From positions 1-5,122 of the forward strand of contig JARYMR010000103.1 in the NCBI GenBank assembly GCA_029907045.1: a stretch of 5,122 nucleotides of DNA. Direction: 5' to 3'. Position numbers and translations under genes: made by a program. Of this stretch, positions 1-4,994 are shown one piece after another. The stretch is from Candidatus Bathyarchaeota archaeon. GTDB lineage: Archaea > Thermoproteota > Bathyarchaeia > Bathyarchaeales > UBA233. The notes below the pieces were generated by a model. That model was not told the DNA's origin. It worked only from the letters and a program-made list of their open reading frames with translations, and made no database searches. Every line of letters begins with the position of its first letter. Position 1 is the first letter of the stretch.

Positions 1-1
1 C

Positions 2-328
2 GATGGATCAATTACCGGTCAAGGATTAATTAGAGTCTTCATTTGGAACCAGACACTCAGAGAGTACAAATACATAATAAAACCAACAAACATCACTCCC
101 AGAGGCTACACGATAGAAAAAGGAGAAGAATTAGTGACTTACGAATGGAGACTGAACGGTTCCGTCCAAAATGTGATTCTTCACTTAGAGACAGAGAAGA
201 TTCCGAAACCTCAAAACAACTGGATCGTCTATGCAACTATAATTTCTATCGGAGTTGTCGTTGGTGTTATCATCGTTTATGTAAAAATGAAGAGAACATC
301 AAAAGAGATGAGGAGTACAAAACTCTGA
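2..328 (+). CDS. 3' end of a membrane-anchored surface protein, unidentified (partial)
   Basis: The frame beginning at base 2 is open from the window edge to a TGA at 326-328, giving 108 C-terminal residues; the true start lies outside the window. Residues about 1-70 are polar and rich in beta-prone alternation (for example GLIRVFIWNQTLREYKYII). They are followed by a short proline-containing linker (EKIPKPQNN) and a single hydrophobic helix at about residues 74-96 (from WIVYAT to VIIVYV). The protein then ends in a basic tail (KMKRTSKEMRSTKL). This layout fits an extracellular domain tethered by one C-terminal transmembrane segment with a short positive cytoplasmic tail. I do not recognise the family. 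A longer open stretch in the +1 frame over the same DNA encodes a charged, cysteine- and arginine-rich peptide without domain character and is treated as a shadow. The gene converges on the Dph6 gene with a 68-bp gap. Confidence 0.75.
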   Translation, partial: DGSITGQGLIRVFIWNQTLREYKYIIKPTNITPRGYTIEKGEELVTYEWRLNGSVQNVILHLETEKIPKPQNNWIVYATIISIGVVVGVIIVYVKMKRTSKEMRSTKL

Positions 329-338
329 CCAATTCCCA

Positions 339-353
339 TTTTTTTATATTTTT
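339..353 (+). terminator. T-rich transcription terminator
   Basis: Just after the TGA at 326-328 there is a run of seven T (339-345), then ATA, then five T (349-353). Archaeal RNA polymerase commonly terminates at U-rich tracts without a strong hairpin, and no hairpin is needed or seen directly upstream. It would end the surface-protein transcript before it runs into the convergent Dph6 gene. Placement is inferred from position and composition only. Confidence 0.45.
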
Positions 354-370
354 AATTCAAAATATTGTAT

Positions 371-393
371 ATAAATTATAGACTATAATTTAT
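371..393. repeat. Perfect 23-bp inverted repeat (11-bp arms, 1-bp centre)
   Basis: The arms ATAAATTATAG (371-381) and CTATAATTTAT (383-393) are exact reverse complements around a single A at 382. It lies between two convergent genes, four bases beyond the Dph6 stop codon. With a 1-base centre it would fold as RNA only with a shortened stem, so it may work as a bidirectional terminator hairpin or as a binding site for a dimeric DNA-binding protein. Both arms are nearly pure A/T, so chance formation in AT-rich spacer is not excluded. Confidence 0.7.
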
Positions 394-396
394 TAA

Positions 397-1083
397 TTAA
401 ACGTTTTCCTTGGGCACTAACCTTGCTCTATCAACTCGAAGATACCCACTCATACCTTCCCAAACCTTCGTACTTTTAAGGATCTCCAGTCTTTTCTTAA
501 AACAAGAGCAATCTAGGGTTAGAGTCTCGTAGTCGCCTCCCTCACCGCATAAATTGATTTCATACTTTTTGTTTAATATTTTCAAATCCTCGATACATTT
601 TTCATCCAATTTTCTTTCCAGCCAACTCTCGTCAAAACCTTCAGCATAAACTCCAACAATCCTGACATCAAAGCCTAAGTCTATCGTATCTTTCAAGAAT
701 TTCTCAGGATCAGTATGCCAAAAAGGAGTAAGAAATTTGAAGCCAAGCTCTTCACAAACTTTCTTGAAATTCTTTCTTTGATAATTACTGAAAATTCCAC
801 CGCAAGCTATAGCATCCACATCCAAATTTTTTAAAACTTCATTTAAATCTTCGATTTCTTCTTCTTTATCTCCAGAAGTTTCTCTTGAGATGCGAGTTAT
901 TCCTATGGCTTCTGCCGATAATTCAGTCAAATGAATGTTTGGGAAATGGAAAAGCCAAGAATCTTCTCTTTTTGGTAGCATAGTAACTAAATATTTGACG
1001 TCGTAGCCTTTCTCTAAATAAAAATGGGTCGTTCTTACAGAATCTTTTCCTCCACTGAAAAGAACTGCTACTCTCATTTTCAT
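397..1083 (-). CDS. dph6: Diphthine--ammonia ligase (Dph6-type ATP pyrophosphatase)
   Basis: Predicted to catalyse the last step of diphthamide synthesis, the ATP-dependent amidation of diphthine on the conserved histidine of elongation factor 2, in the cytoplasm. The 228-residue product has the usual length of archaeal single-domain members. Visible hallmarks are the PP-loop SGGKDS at residues 10-15, FPNIHLTELSAEAIGI at 47-62, GGIFSNYQ at 95-102, the acidic GFDESWLER near 149-157, and the family block GEGGDYETLTLD at 180-191, ending in GMSGYLRVDRARLV. Oddities are RTTHFYL after the PP-loop, where relatives often have an alanine-tyrosine-rich helix start, and DCSCF at 191-195 where DxPLF is usual. 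The start is ATG at 1081-1083; a second ATG two codons in (1075-1077) is equally possible. No Shine-Dalgarno site is seen. The gene stands alone, divergent from the transporter. Other ATP-PPase substrates cannot be excluded from sequence. Confidence 0.87.
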   Translation of the reverse strand: MKMRVAVLFSGGKDSVRTTHFYLEKGYDVKYLVTMLPKREDSWLFHFPNIHLTELSAEAIGITRISRETSGDKEEEIEDLNEVLKNLDVDAIACGGIFSNYQRKNFKKVCEELGFKFLTPFWHTDPEKFLKDTIDLGFDVRIVGVYAEGFDESWLERKLDEKCIEDLKILNKKYEINLCGEGGDYETLTLDCSCFKKRLEILKSTKVWEGMSGYLRVDRARLVPKENV

Positions 1084-1105
1084 CAGGTTTTGTATTCAGG
1101 TTTAG

Positions 1106-1118
1106 CATATTTTTTCTC
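1106..1118 (-). promoter_or_regulatory. Candidate TATA box for the Dph6 gene
   Basis: On the minus strand this reads GAGAAAAAATATG. Its centre is about 28 bases upstream of the ATG at 1083, the spacing expected for an archaeal promoter driving a leaderless or near-leaderless mRNA. That agrees with the lack of a Shine-Dalgarno motif before this gene. The match to a TATA consensus is modest. Confidence 0.35.
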
Positions 1119-1170
1119 TAAGAACAAATTAATCAACCTTTCGACTTCTTTTCTTTAATCTAAGTTAATA

Positions 1171-1182
1171 TAATTATATAAG
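1171..1182 (+). promoter_or_regulatory. Candidate TATA box upstream of the transporter
   Basis: TAATTATATAAG is the strongest TATA-like element in the divergent spacer and would place a transcription start near 1203. A second element, GATATAAAT, lies at 1228-1236 and would start transcription near 1258-1260. Either would serve the plus-strand transporter gene. Neither has a usable in-frame start codon within normal leader distance, because the reading frame is broken upstream of 1313. Confidence 0.4.
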
Positions 1183-1236
1183 TATGAGAAATGAAAAATC
1201 CGTGTTAGTTGAATAGTCTAGAAATCGGATATAAAT

Positions 1237-1318
1237 TTGACAAAAATCAAACTCTTTATATTTTCGTATAATTTTTCATCTGCAGTAACAAAAACAGCAT
1301 TTATAATAATAGCCTACA
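1237..1318 (+). other. Possible displaced N-terminal coding segment of the transporter (frame break)
   Basis: This stretch is open in frame 1 from a TTG at 1237-1239 and encodes about 27 residues (LTKIKLFIFSYNFSSAVTKT, then AFIIIAY). The transporter itself is in frame 2. Frame 2 is open from 1313 but has a TAG at 1310-1312 and no ATG, GTG or TTG until 1364. The 17 residues encoded by 1313-1363 (PTQPLYIRSVVNSLSTG) continue directly into the transporter and look like the first half of its first membrane helix. A one-base shift near 1313-1320 would join the two pieces into a protein of more normal length. Whether this is a sequencing error, a pseudogenising mutation or coincidence cannot be decided here. 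Apart from this and the TATA-like boxes, the 280-base spacer 1084-1363 holds nothing I can identify. Confidence 0.35.
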
Positions 1319-1363
1319 CAACCCCTTTACATACGTTCAGTAGTCAATTCCCTAAGCACTGGA

Positions 1364-2518
1364 ATGGTAAACCCATTTATGGGAGCATATGCCGTAAAAC
1401 TTGGCGCCTCATCAGCGGAAATGGGATGGTACCAATTATCCTCAAACATATCCAACAACATAATGCAAGTTTTCTGGGGAAGATTAAGCGACAAGGTAAA
1501 GCGTAGAGTGCCCTTCATAATTGTAGGCACATTAACTATGGCTTTGCTTTGGATTCCAATGATTTTTGTGGCAAATGCAACTCAACTCATCATATTAATC
1601 GCCATCCAAGCAATTTTGGGTTCTATGGCAACTCCCGCTTTAACTGCGCTCATAGGCGATTTGGTTCCATCATCAAAGCTTGGAAGGGCAAACGCTACCA
1701 TAAACCTGTGGGCATCCACTGGAAGCCTCATAGCCACTATAGCTTCTGGTTGGCTTATGGTAAGTGTTGGAGGAACGCCACAAGAAATCATGTTTCTGCC
1801 GTTAGTAATTGCAACCCTTTGCGGCATAACTTCATGTTTAGCAATAGTGTATGTAAAAGAGAGGAAAAGCGGCGAAAAACTGAACTTAACAAGGGAATTT
1901 GCCTCAGACTTTTTCAGCATGCTAAAATATGCAGGGAAAAGCCACACCTTCGTAAAATATTGCGCTGTTGTCGGCTTCTTTGAATTTTCCATGTCCATCT
2001 GCTGGCCACTAATTCCAAGAACACAAGTGGATGTTTTAGGCGCTTCTATGCTGCAAATAGCCCTCCTTTCCGTTGTCCAATCTTTGTTAACCATAATCTT
2101 TCAAGGTTGGGCTGGAAGATTCACAGACACAATGGGAAGAAAACAGGCCTTAATTATTTATAGATTCAGCCTAATAACAGTACCAATAGCCTATGCGTTC
2201 GCACCAGACATAAACGCCCTAATAGCTATTGGCGCTTTTTGGGGCATAATCACAGCCCTTGGACAGGCGGGAATAACCGCTTATCTCTTAGATATCTCGC
2301 CTTCAGAATATCGTGGAAGCTTCACAGCAGTCTTCAACCTTGTTTTGGGCGTGACTTCCTTTTTCGGCTCCCTCATTGGGGGTTACTTATCCGCTTTTAC
2401 CATTGATGCCTTCGGCTTAATTGTTGGATTGCAAATTGTTTACATGGTTTCTATGGTTGGCAGAATAATCGGCGCAATACTACACTTGACACTAAAAGAA
2501 ACCATAAAGAAAAAATAA
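1364..2518 (+). CDS. Major facilitator superfamily transporter (N-terminus probably broken)
   Basis: A polytopic inner-membrane secondary transporter of the MFS fold; the substrate cannot be told from sequence, though a drug or metabolite efflux role is common for this type. The 384 residues from ATG 1364 hold about eleven full membrane helices. The cytoplasmic loop 2-3 motif GRLSDKVKRR is at residues 39-48, and its second-half copy GRFTDTMGRK is at 251-260, as expected for two six-helix halves. VPSSKLGRANA (101-111) and SPSEYRGSFTA (312-322) are the equivalent loop 4-5 and 10-11 motifs. A charged central loop (about 164-195) separates the halves. The first helix is incomplete with this start: its likely first half is encoded in frame at 1313-1363 but has no start codon, so an upstream frameshift is suspected. 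No Shine-Dalgarno site precedes 1364. The TAA at 2516-2518 directly abuts the stop codon of the convergent amrS gene. Confidence 0.85.
   Translation: MVNPFMGAYAVKLGASSAEMGWYQLSSNISNNIMQVFWGRLSDKVKRRVPFIIVGTLTMALLWIPMIFVANATQLIILIAIQAILGSMATPALTALIGDLVPSSKLGRANATINLWASTGSLIATIASGWLMVSVGGTPQEIMFLPLVIATLCGITSCLAIVYVKERKSGEKLNLTREFASDFFSMLKYAGKSHTFVKYCAVVGFFEFSMSICWPLIPRTQVDVLGASMLQIALLSVVQSLLTIIFQGWAGRFTDTMGRKQALIIYRFSLITVPIAYAFAPDINALIAIGAFWGIITALGQAGITAYLLDISPSEYRGSFTAVFNLVLGVTSFFGSLIGGYLSAFTIDAFGLIVGLQIVYMVSMVGRIIGAILHLTLKETIKKK
2510..2518 (-). terminator. Possible T-tract terminator for amrS inside the transporter 3' end
   Basis: On the minus strand, directly after the amrS stop codon, the sequence reads TTATTTTTTCTTTATGG, including six T in a row at 2515-2510. 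This is the complement of the lysine codons that end the transporter. A U-rich tract right after a stop is typical of archaeal termination, and there is no intergenic space to hold another. The tract may simply reflect the poly-lysine tail. Confidence 0.3.
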
Positions 2519-3586
2519 TTATAGGCTCCAAAAGGATGAGCGTGTGTATTTGCCTTTTATGGGTATAAATGTGCCACATTTTGGACACTTCTTATCTGGA
2601 GTAAGTGAATAGGTTATCACTTGTGGTCCAAATCTTCTAATCAGTGTTTCTCCACAGTTGGGACAGTAAGTGTTTTCATACTTGTGCCCATTGACATTCC
2701 CAATGTATGGGTATAGAACGCCAGCCTTCTTTGCCATCTCATAGGCGTGTTCTAAAGTTTCAATTTTTGTTGGTGGATTGTTGAATTTGTAGGCTGGAAA
2801 ATACCGTGTAAAATGCAGTGGCGTTTCTGGTCCCACAGCCTCTAAATGCTTTTCAATAACCCATCTTAAAGTTTCATCGTCATCATTAACGTCTCTAACA
2901 ACCAAATTCAAAATTTCCACATGCAAACCCAAATTTTTTGCTTCCCGTGCATTTCTCCAAACCTTTTCTGCGTCGGCGCCTCCGCAATATTGCATATAAG
3001 TTTCAGTTTTCCCTTTAACATCAATTTTTAGTCCATCCATTCCAGCCTCAAAAAGCGCTTTGAGAACTTCTAAAGTTATGTAGCCGTTTGAAACGTAACA
3101 GCAATATTTTATTCCCCTTTCCTTCCCAAGCCTGAATAGCGGAATTGCCCATTCAGAAAGAAGTGTTGGTTCTTGAAAGCTTGCGCATAAGCCTGCATCG
3201 CCATTGTAAAGGGCGGATTTAACAATTTCTTCTGGCGGATAATAAGCGGCTTTTGCTGGGTTTGGCTCCGTCTTGGATAGGTGAAAGTTTTGGCACCAGA
3301 CGCAGTCTAAATTGCAGGACCATGTTGAGAATGTGAGGGCTGTGGAGCCAGGCCAATAATGGAAGAAGGGTTTAATTTCTATTGGGCGGCTTTCAATGGC
3401 GCTTATATTGCCATAAACAAGCGTGTATAATTCGCCGTTTACATTAACTCTTGTTTTACAAAAACCTTTGGCGCCAGAAGCAATTTCGCATCTTCTTTCA
3501 CATAGGCTGCATCTAACCTTATCGTTAGCAAATTTTTTGTAGAATAATGCTTTTCTAACTGTTGGGTAACGTGTTAAATCAGACAT
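2519..3586 (-). CDS. amrS: AmmeMemoRadiSam system radical SAM enzyme (AmrS)
   Basis: A cytoplasmic radical S-adenosylmethionine protein related to pyruvate formate-lyase activating enzymes. The family is named for its frequent co-occurrence with AMMECR1 and Memo proteins, and to my knowledge the reaction is unknown. The 355-residue product has an N-terminal cysteine cluster, CSLCERRC then GAKGFC (C26, C29, C33, C43). The radical SAM cluster motif is CNLDCVWCQN (C91, C95, C98) and should bind a 4Fe-4S cluster. FQEPTLL (138-144) and KIDVKG (187-192) are typical barrel segments of this family. A zinc-ribbon-like C-terminus follows, with CPNCG at 308-312 and CPKCG at 334-338. Length and domain order are complete. 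Its ATG at 3584-3586 lies 33 bp after the thiL stop, so it is probably the last gene of that operon. A TATA-like CTATAAG in the gap (3605-3611) could add an internal promoter. Neither Memo nor AMMECR1 is in the window. Confidence 0.9.
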   Translation of the reverse strand: MSDLTRYPTVRKALFYKKFANDKVRCSLCERRCEIASGAKGFCKTRVNVNGELYTLVYGNISAIESRPIEIKPFFHYWPGSTALTFSTWSCNLDCVWCQNFHLSKTEPNPAKAAYYPPEEIVKSALYNGDAGLCASFQEPTLLSEWAIPLFRLGKERGIKYCCYVSNGYITLEVLKALFEAGMDGLKIDVKGKTETYMQYCGGADAEKVWRNAREAKNLGLHVEILNLVVRDVNDDDETLRWVIEKHLEAVGPETPLHFTRYFPAYKFNNPPTKIETLEHAYEMAKKAGVLYPYIGNVNGHKYENTYCPNCGETLIRRFGPQVITYSLTPDKKCPKCGTFIPIKGKYTRSSFWSL

Positions 3587-3619
3587 TAATACTCAAATAT
3601 TATGCTTATAGGCTCAAAA

Positions 3620-4639
3620 TTAACCTTTAATGCTTTTGAAGTGCTCCCAACCTCGAGGTTCAATAGCGCTTTTCTTGCCCTTTATTTCCAAAAGAATTTG
3701 CTTATCAGCTGTAACCTTTCCTATGGGCAAAAGTTTTCCGCCAACCTCCAAAATTGCTTTTTCTGCCTTTTTCCAAAGTTTAGGCTTCAAAGTCAAAACA
3801 AGCTCGTATTCCTCTCCACCATAAAGCGCTAAGTCTAACGGGTTAAGGTTATGGATTTTAGCAAACTTTTCTGCCTCTTTGGCCATTGGAAGCTTTTCAA
3901 TTAAGAAGCCAACTTGGCTTGCCCTCGCAATTTCATGAAGGCTCCATGCTAAACCGTCGCTTGAGTCTATGGATGCCGTAACCGCTTTTGTTTGGCTTAG
4001 GGCTAAACCCTCTTTCAACCGCGCCTTTGGCATCAAAACCGATTCCACAAGCGCATGGCGAATTTTAGCTGGTGCTTTCAAACCGTCAACAAAAATTTTC
4101 AACCCAGCAGCTGTTTTGCCAAAAAAGCCTGTAACCGCAACAAAGTCTCCTGGTTTTGCTCCACTTCGCAGCATAATCTCTTCCTTTTTGGCTGTTCCAA
4201 AGAGGGAAATGCTGATTACAAGGTCTGAGGCTTCGTTTGTGTCTCCCCCAATAACGTAAGCGCCATACTCACGGGCTCCAGCATTCAAACCGCTCCCAAT
4301 TTCTTCTACGTCCTTCTCTTTCAGTTTTCTTGGCAGTCCAAGGGATACCAAAAGCGCTGATGGTTTAACGCCTTTTGCTGCAAAATCGCTAATATTCATG
4401 ACAACAGCCTTGCGGGCTGCCTGCCAAAGACTCATTTTTGGCGGAACATCAGTTTTATCCACAAGCATATCTGTTTTTAAAACTGCAAGTTTGCCATTCC
4501 CCATGTCAAAGGCGGAAACGTCATCGCCGAAGGCTATGGGCATTTTCGGCAAGTCTAAGCGAGTTTTTATGATTTCAATTATTTTTCTTTCACTGAAACT
4601 TTCACGTGATTTCATTATTTTATTCCCTACAACTTTCAC
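3620..4639 (-). CDS. thiL: Thiamine-phosphate kinase
   Basis: Phosphorylates thiamine monophosphate with ATP to give thiamine diphosphate, the active cofactor, in the cytoplasm. The 339 residues match the usual length of the family and the PurM-like ATP-binding fold. Metal- and substrate-binding motifs appear in order: FGDDVSAFD at 37-45, KTDMLVD at 55-61, MNISDFAAKGVKP at 81-93, GGDTNE at 131-136, SIDSSDGLAWSL at 223-234, GGEEYELVL at 274-282, and a closing RGWEHF at 329-334. The longest start is a GTG at 4637-4639 whose GTGA overlaps the stop of the upstream DUF3795-like gene, suggesting translational coupling. An ATG eight codons later (4613-4615) is preceded by GTAGGGAATA, a weak ribosome-binding candidate, and leaves a more typical N-terminus; it is a serious alternative. 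All key aspartates are present, so it should be active. Confidence 0.92.
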   Translation of the reverse strand: MKVVGNKIMKSRESFSERKIIEIIKTRLDLPKMPIAFGDDVSAFDMGNGKLAVLKTDMLVDKTDVPPKMSLWQAARKAVVMNISDFAAKGVKPSALLVSLGLPRKLKEKDVEEIGSGLNAGAREYGAYVIGGDTNEASDLVISISLFGTAKKEEIMLRSGAKPGDFVAVTGFFGKTAAGLKIFVDGLKAPAKIRHALVESVLMPKARLKEGLALSQTKAVTASIDSSDGLAWSLHEIARASQVGFLIEKLPMAKEAEKFAKIHNLNPLDLALYGGEEYELVLTLKPKLWKKAEKAILEVGGKLLPIGKVTADKQILLEIKGKKSAIEPRGWEHFKSIKG

Positions 4640-4899
4640 TTTTCTTTCAGTTTCTCTCTAACCCATTTAATGAAACTTTCAGTAAAGATTCCCTTATCAT
4701 ATTTTTCACATGGATAATCCCCACAATCAGAGCACGTAACTAGGCTTTTGTCTTTAGCACAAGAATAAATGTCGCAGAACATTTTTCCAACATTTTCAGC
4801 TTTTTTGCTTTCTTCAGCACAGCCCAAACATTTACCTTTTCTGTAAAGGGCGCAATTGCCACAATAAAGGTTGCATGGCGCAAGTAAACTTGTATCCAT
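4636..4899 (-). CDS. Small cysteine-rich protein, DUF3795-like
   Basis: Function unknown. The product has 87 residues from the ATG at 4897-4899. Counting from that start, ten cysteines lie at 9, 13, 16, 24, 27, 42, 47, 56, 59 and 64. They occur largely as CxxxCxxC (CNLYCGNC), CxxC (CLGC), CxxxxC (CDIYSC) and CSDCGDYPC. The LLAPCNLYCGNCALY opening and the DYPC segment resemble DUF3795 proteins, presumed to bind metal or an iron-sulfur cluster. A lysine-rich amphipathic C-terminal helix ends the protein. An in-frame TTG four codons upstream (4909-4911) would lengthen it to 91 residues. I prefer the ATG because GGGAAAG lies just before it and because the nearest TATA-like box would start transcription at or below 4911. 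It is the first gene of the probable thiL-amrS operon and its stop overlaps the thiL GTG by four bases. No signal peptide or membrane helix is seen. Confidence 0.8.
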   Translation of the reverse strand: MDTSLLAPCNLYCGNCALYRKGKCLGCAEESKKAENVGKMFCDIYSCAKDKSLVTCSDCGDYPCEKYDKGIFTESFIKWVREKLKEK

Positions 4900-4927
4900 T
4901 TTCTTTCCCAATCTTACTAAGCTCTAA

Positions 4928-4951
4928 CTTATTTAAAAGGTAACGTTTAAA
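4928..4951. promoter_or_regulatory. Divergent promoter region with paired TTTAAA boxes
   Basis: Two palindromic TTTAAA cores lie at 4932-4937 and 4946-4951, in the contexts CTTATTTAAAAGG and CGTTTAAATC. Read on the plus strand, the first predicts a start near 4960 for the GNAT-like gene. Read on the minus strand, either one predicts a start between about 4907 and 4922 for the DUF3795-like gene and its operon. The region is the only untranslated DNA between the two divergent genes. Box assignment is by spacing alone. Confidence 0.45.
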
Positions 4952-4982
4952 TCTGTGAATTCATGATTGAAATGGAAGTTTT

Positions 4983-4986
4983 GGAG
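4983..4986 (+). promoter_or_regulatory. Ribosome binding site deciding a TTG start
   Basis: GGAG at 4983-4986 is followed by an 8-base spacer and a TTG at 4995-4997. This is the clearest Shine-Dalgarno match in the window. It supports initiation at the rare TTG codon, because the acetyltransferase-like frame has a stop at 4968-4970 and no ATG or GTG before its conserved N-terminal block. Confidence 0.5.
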
Positions 4987-4994
4987 CAAAAATC

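Noticed and set aside
43..381. 112-codon frame-1 ORF on the plus strand
   Set aside because: It overlaps the frame-2 surface-protein tail, which has a clear transmembrane helix. The frame-1 peptide is arginine- and cysteine-rich, without domain character, and runs through the T-rich terminator region.
1184..1216. Ten-codon ORF (MRNEKSVLVE) just after the TATA-like box, in the transporter frame
   Set aside because: It ends in TAG with further TAA and TGA stops in the same frame before 1313. It would start upstream of the predicted transcription start, and nothing supports translation.
1203..1320. Idea that the TAG at 1214 or 1310 encodes pyrrolysine to extend the transporter frame
   Set aside because: The same frame also contains TAA and TGA stops between the two TAG codons and directly upstream of 1310, so readthrough of TAG alone would not restore the gene.
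1549..1983. 144-codon frame-1 ORF inside the transporter
   Set aside because: An out-of-frame shadow rich in H, R, C and N with no domain; the frame-2 translation carries the MFS motifs.
1582..2094. 170-codon minus-strand ORF inside the transporter
   Set aside because: It is antisense to well-conserved MFS helices and motif loops, has no recognisable family, and starts and ends inside the real gene.
3969..4259. Plus-strand ORFs antisense to thiL (also 3602-3832 and 4398-4661)
   Set aside because: They mirror thiL, whose motifs are complete on the minus strand, and show no independent family features.
3054..4358. Four copies of AGCGCT (3054, 3665, 3825, 4353)
   Set aside because: All lie inside coding sequence of amrS and thiL and follow common codon pairs; spacing is irregular and there is no shared flank, so I see no site family.
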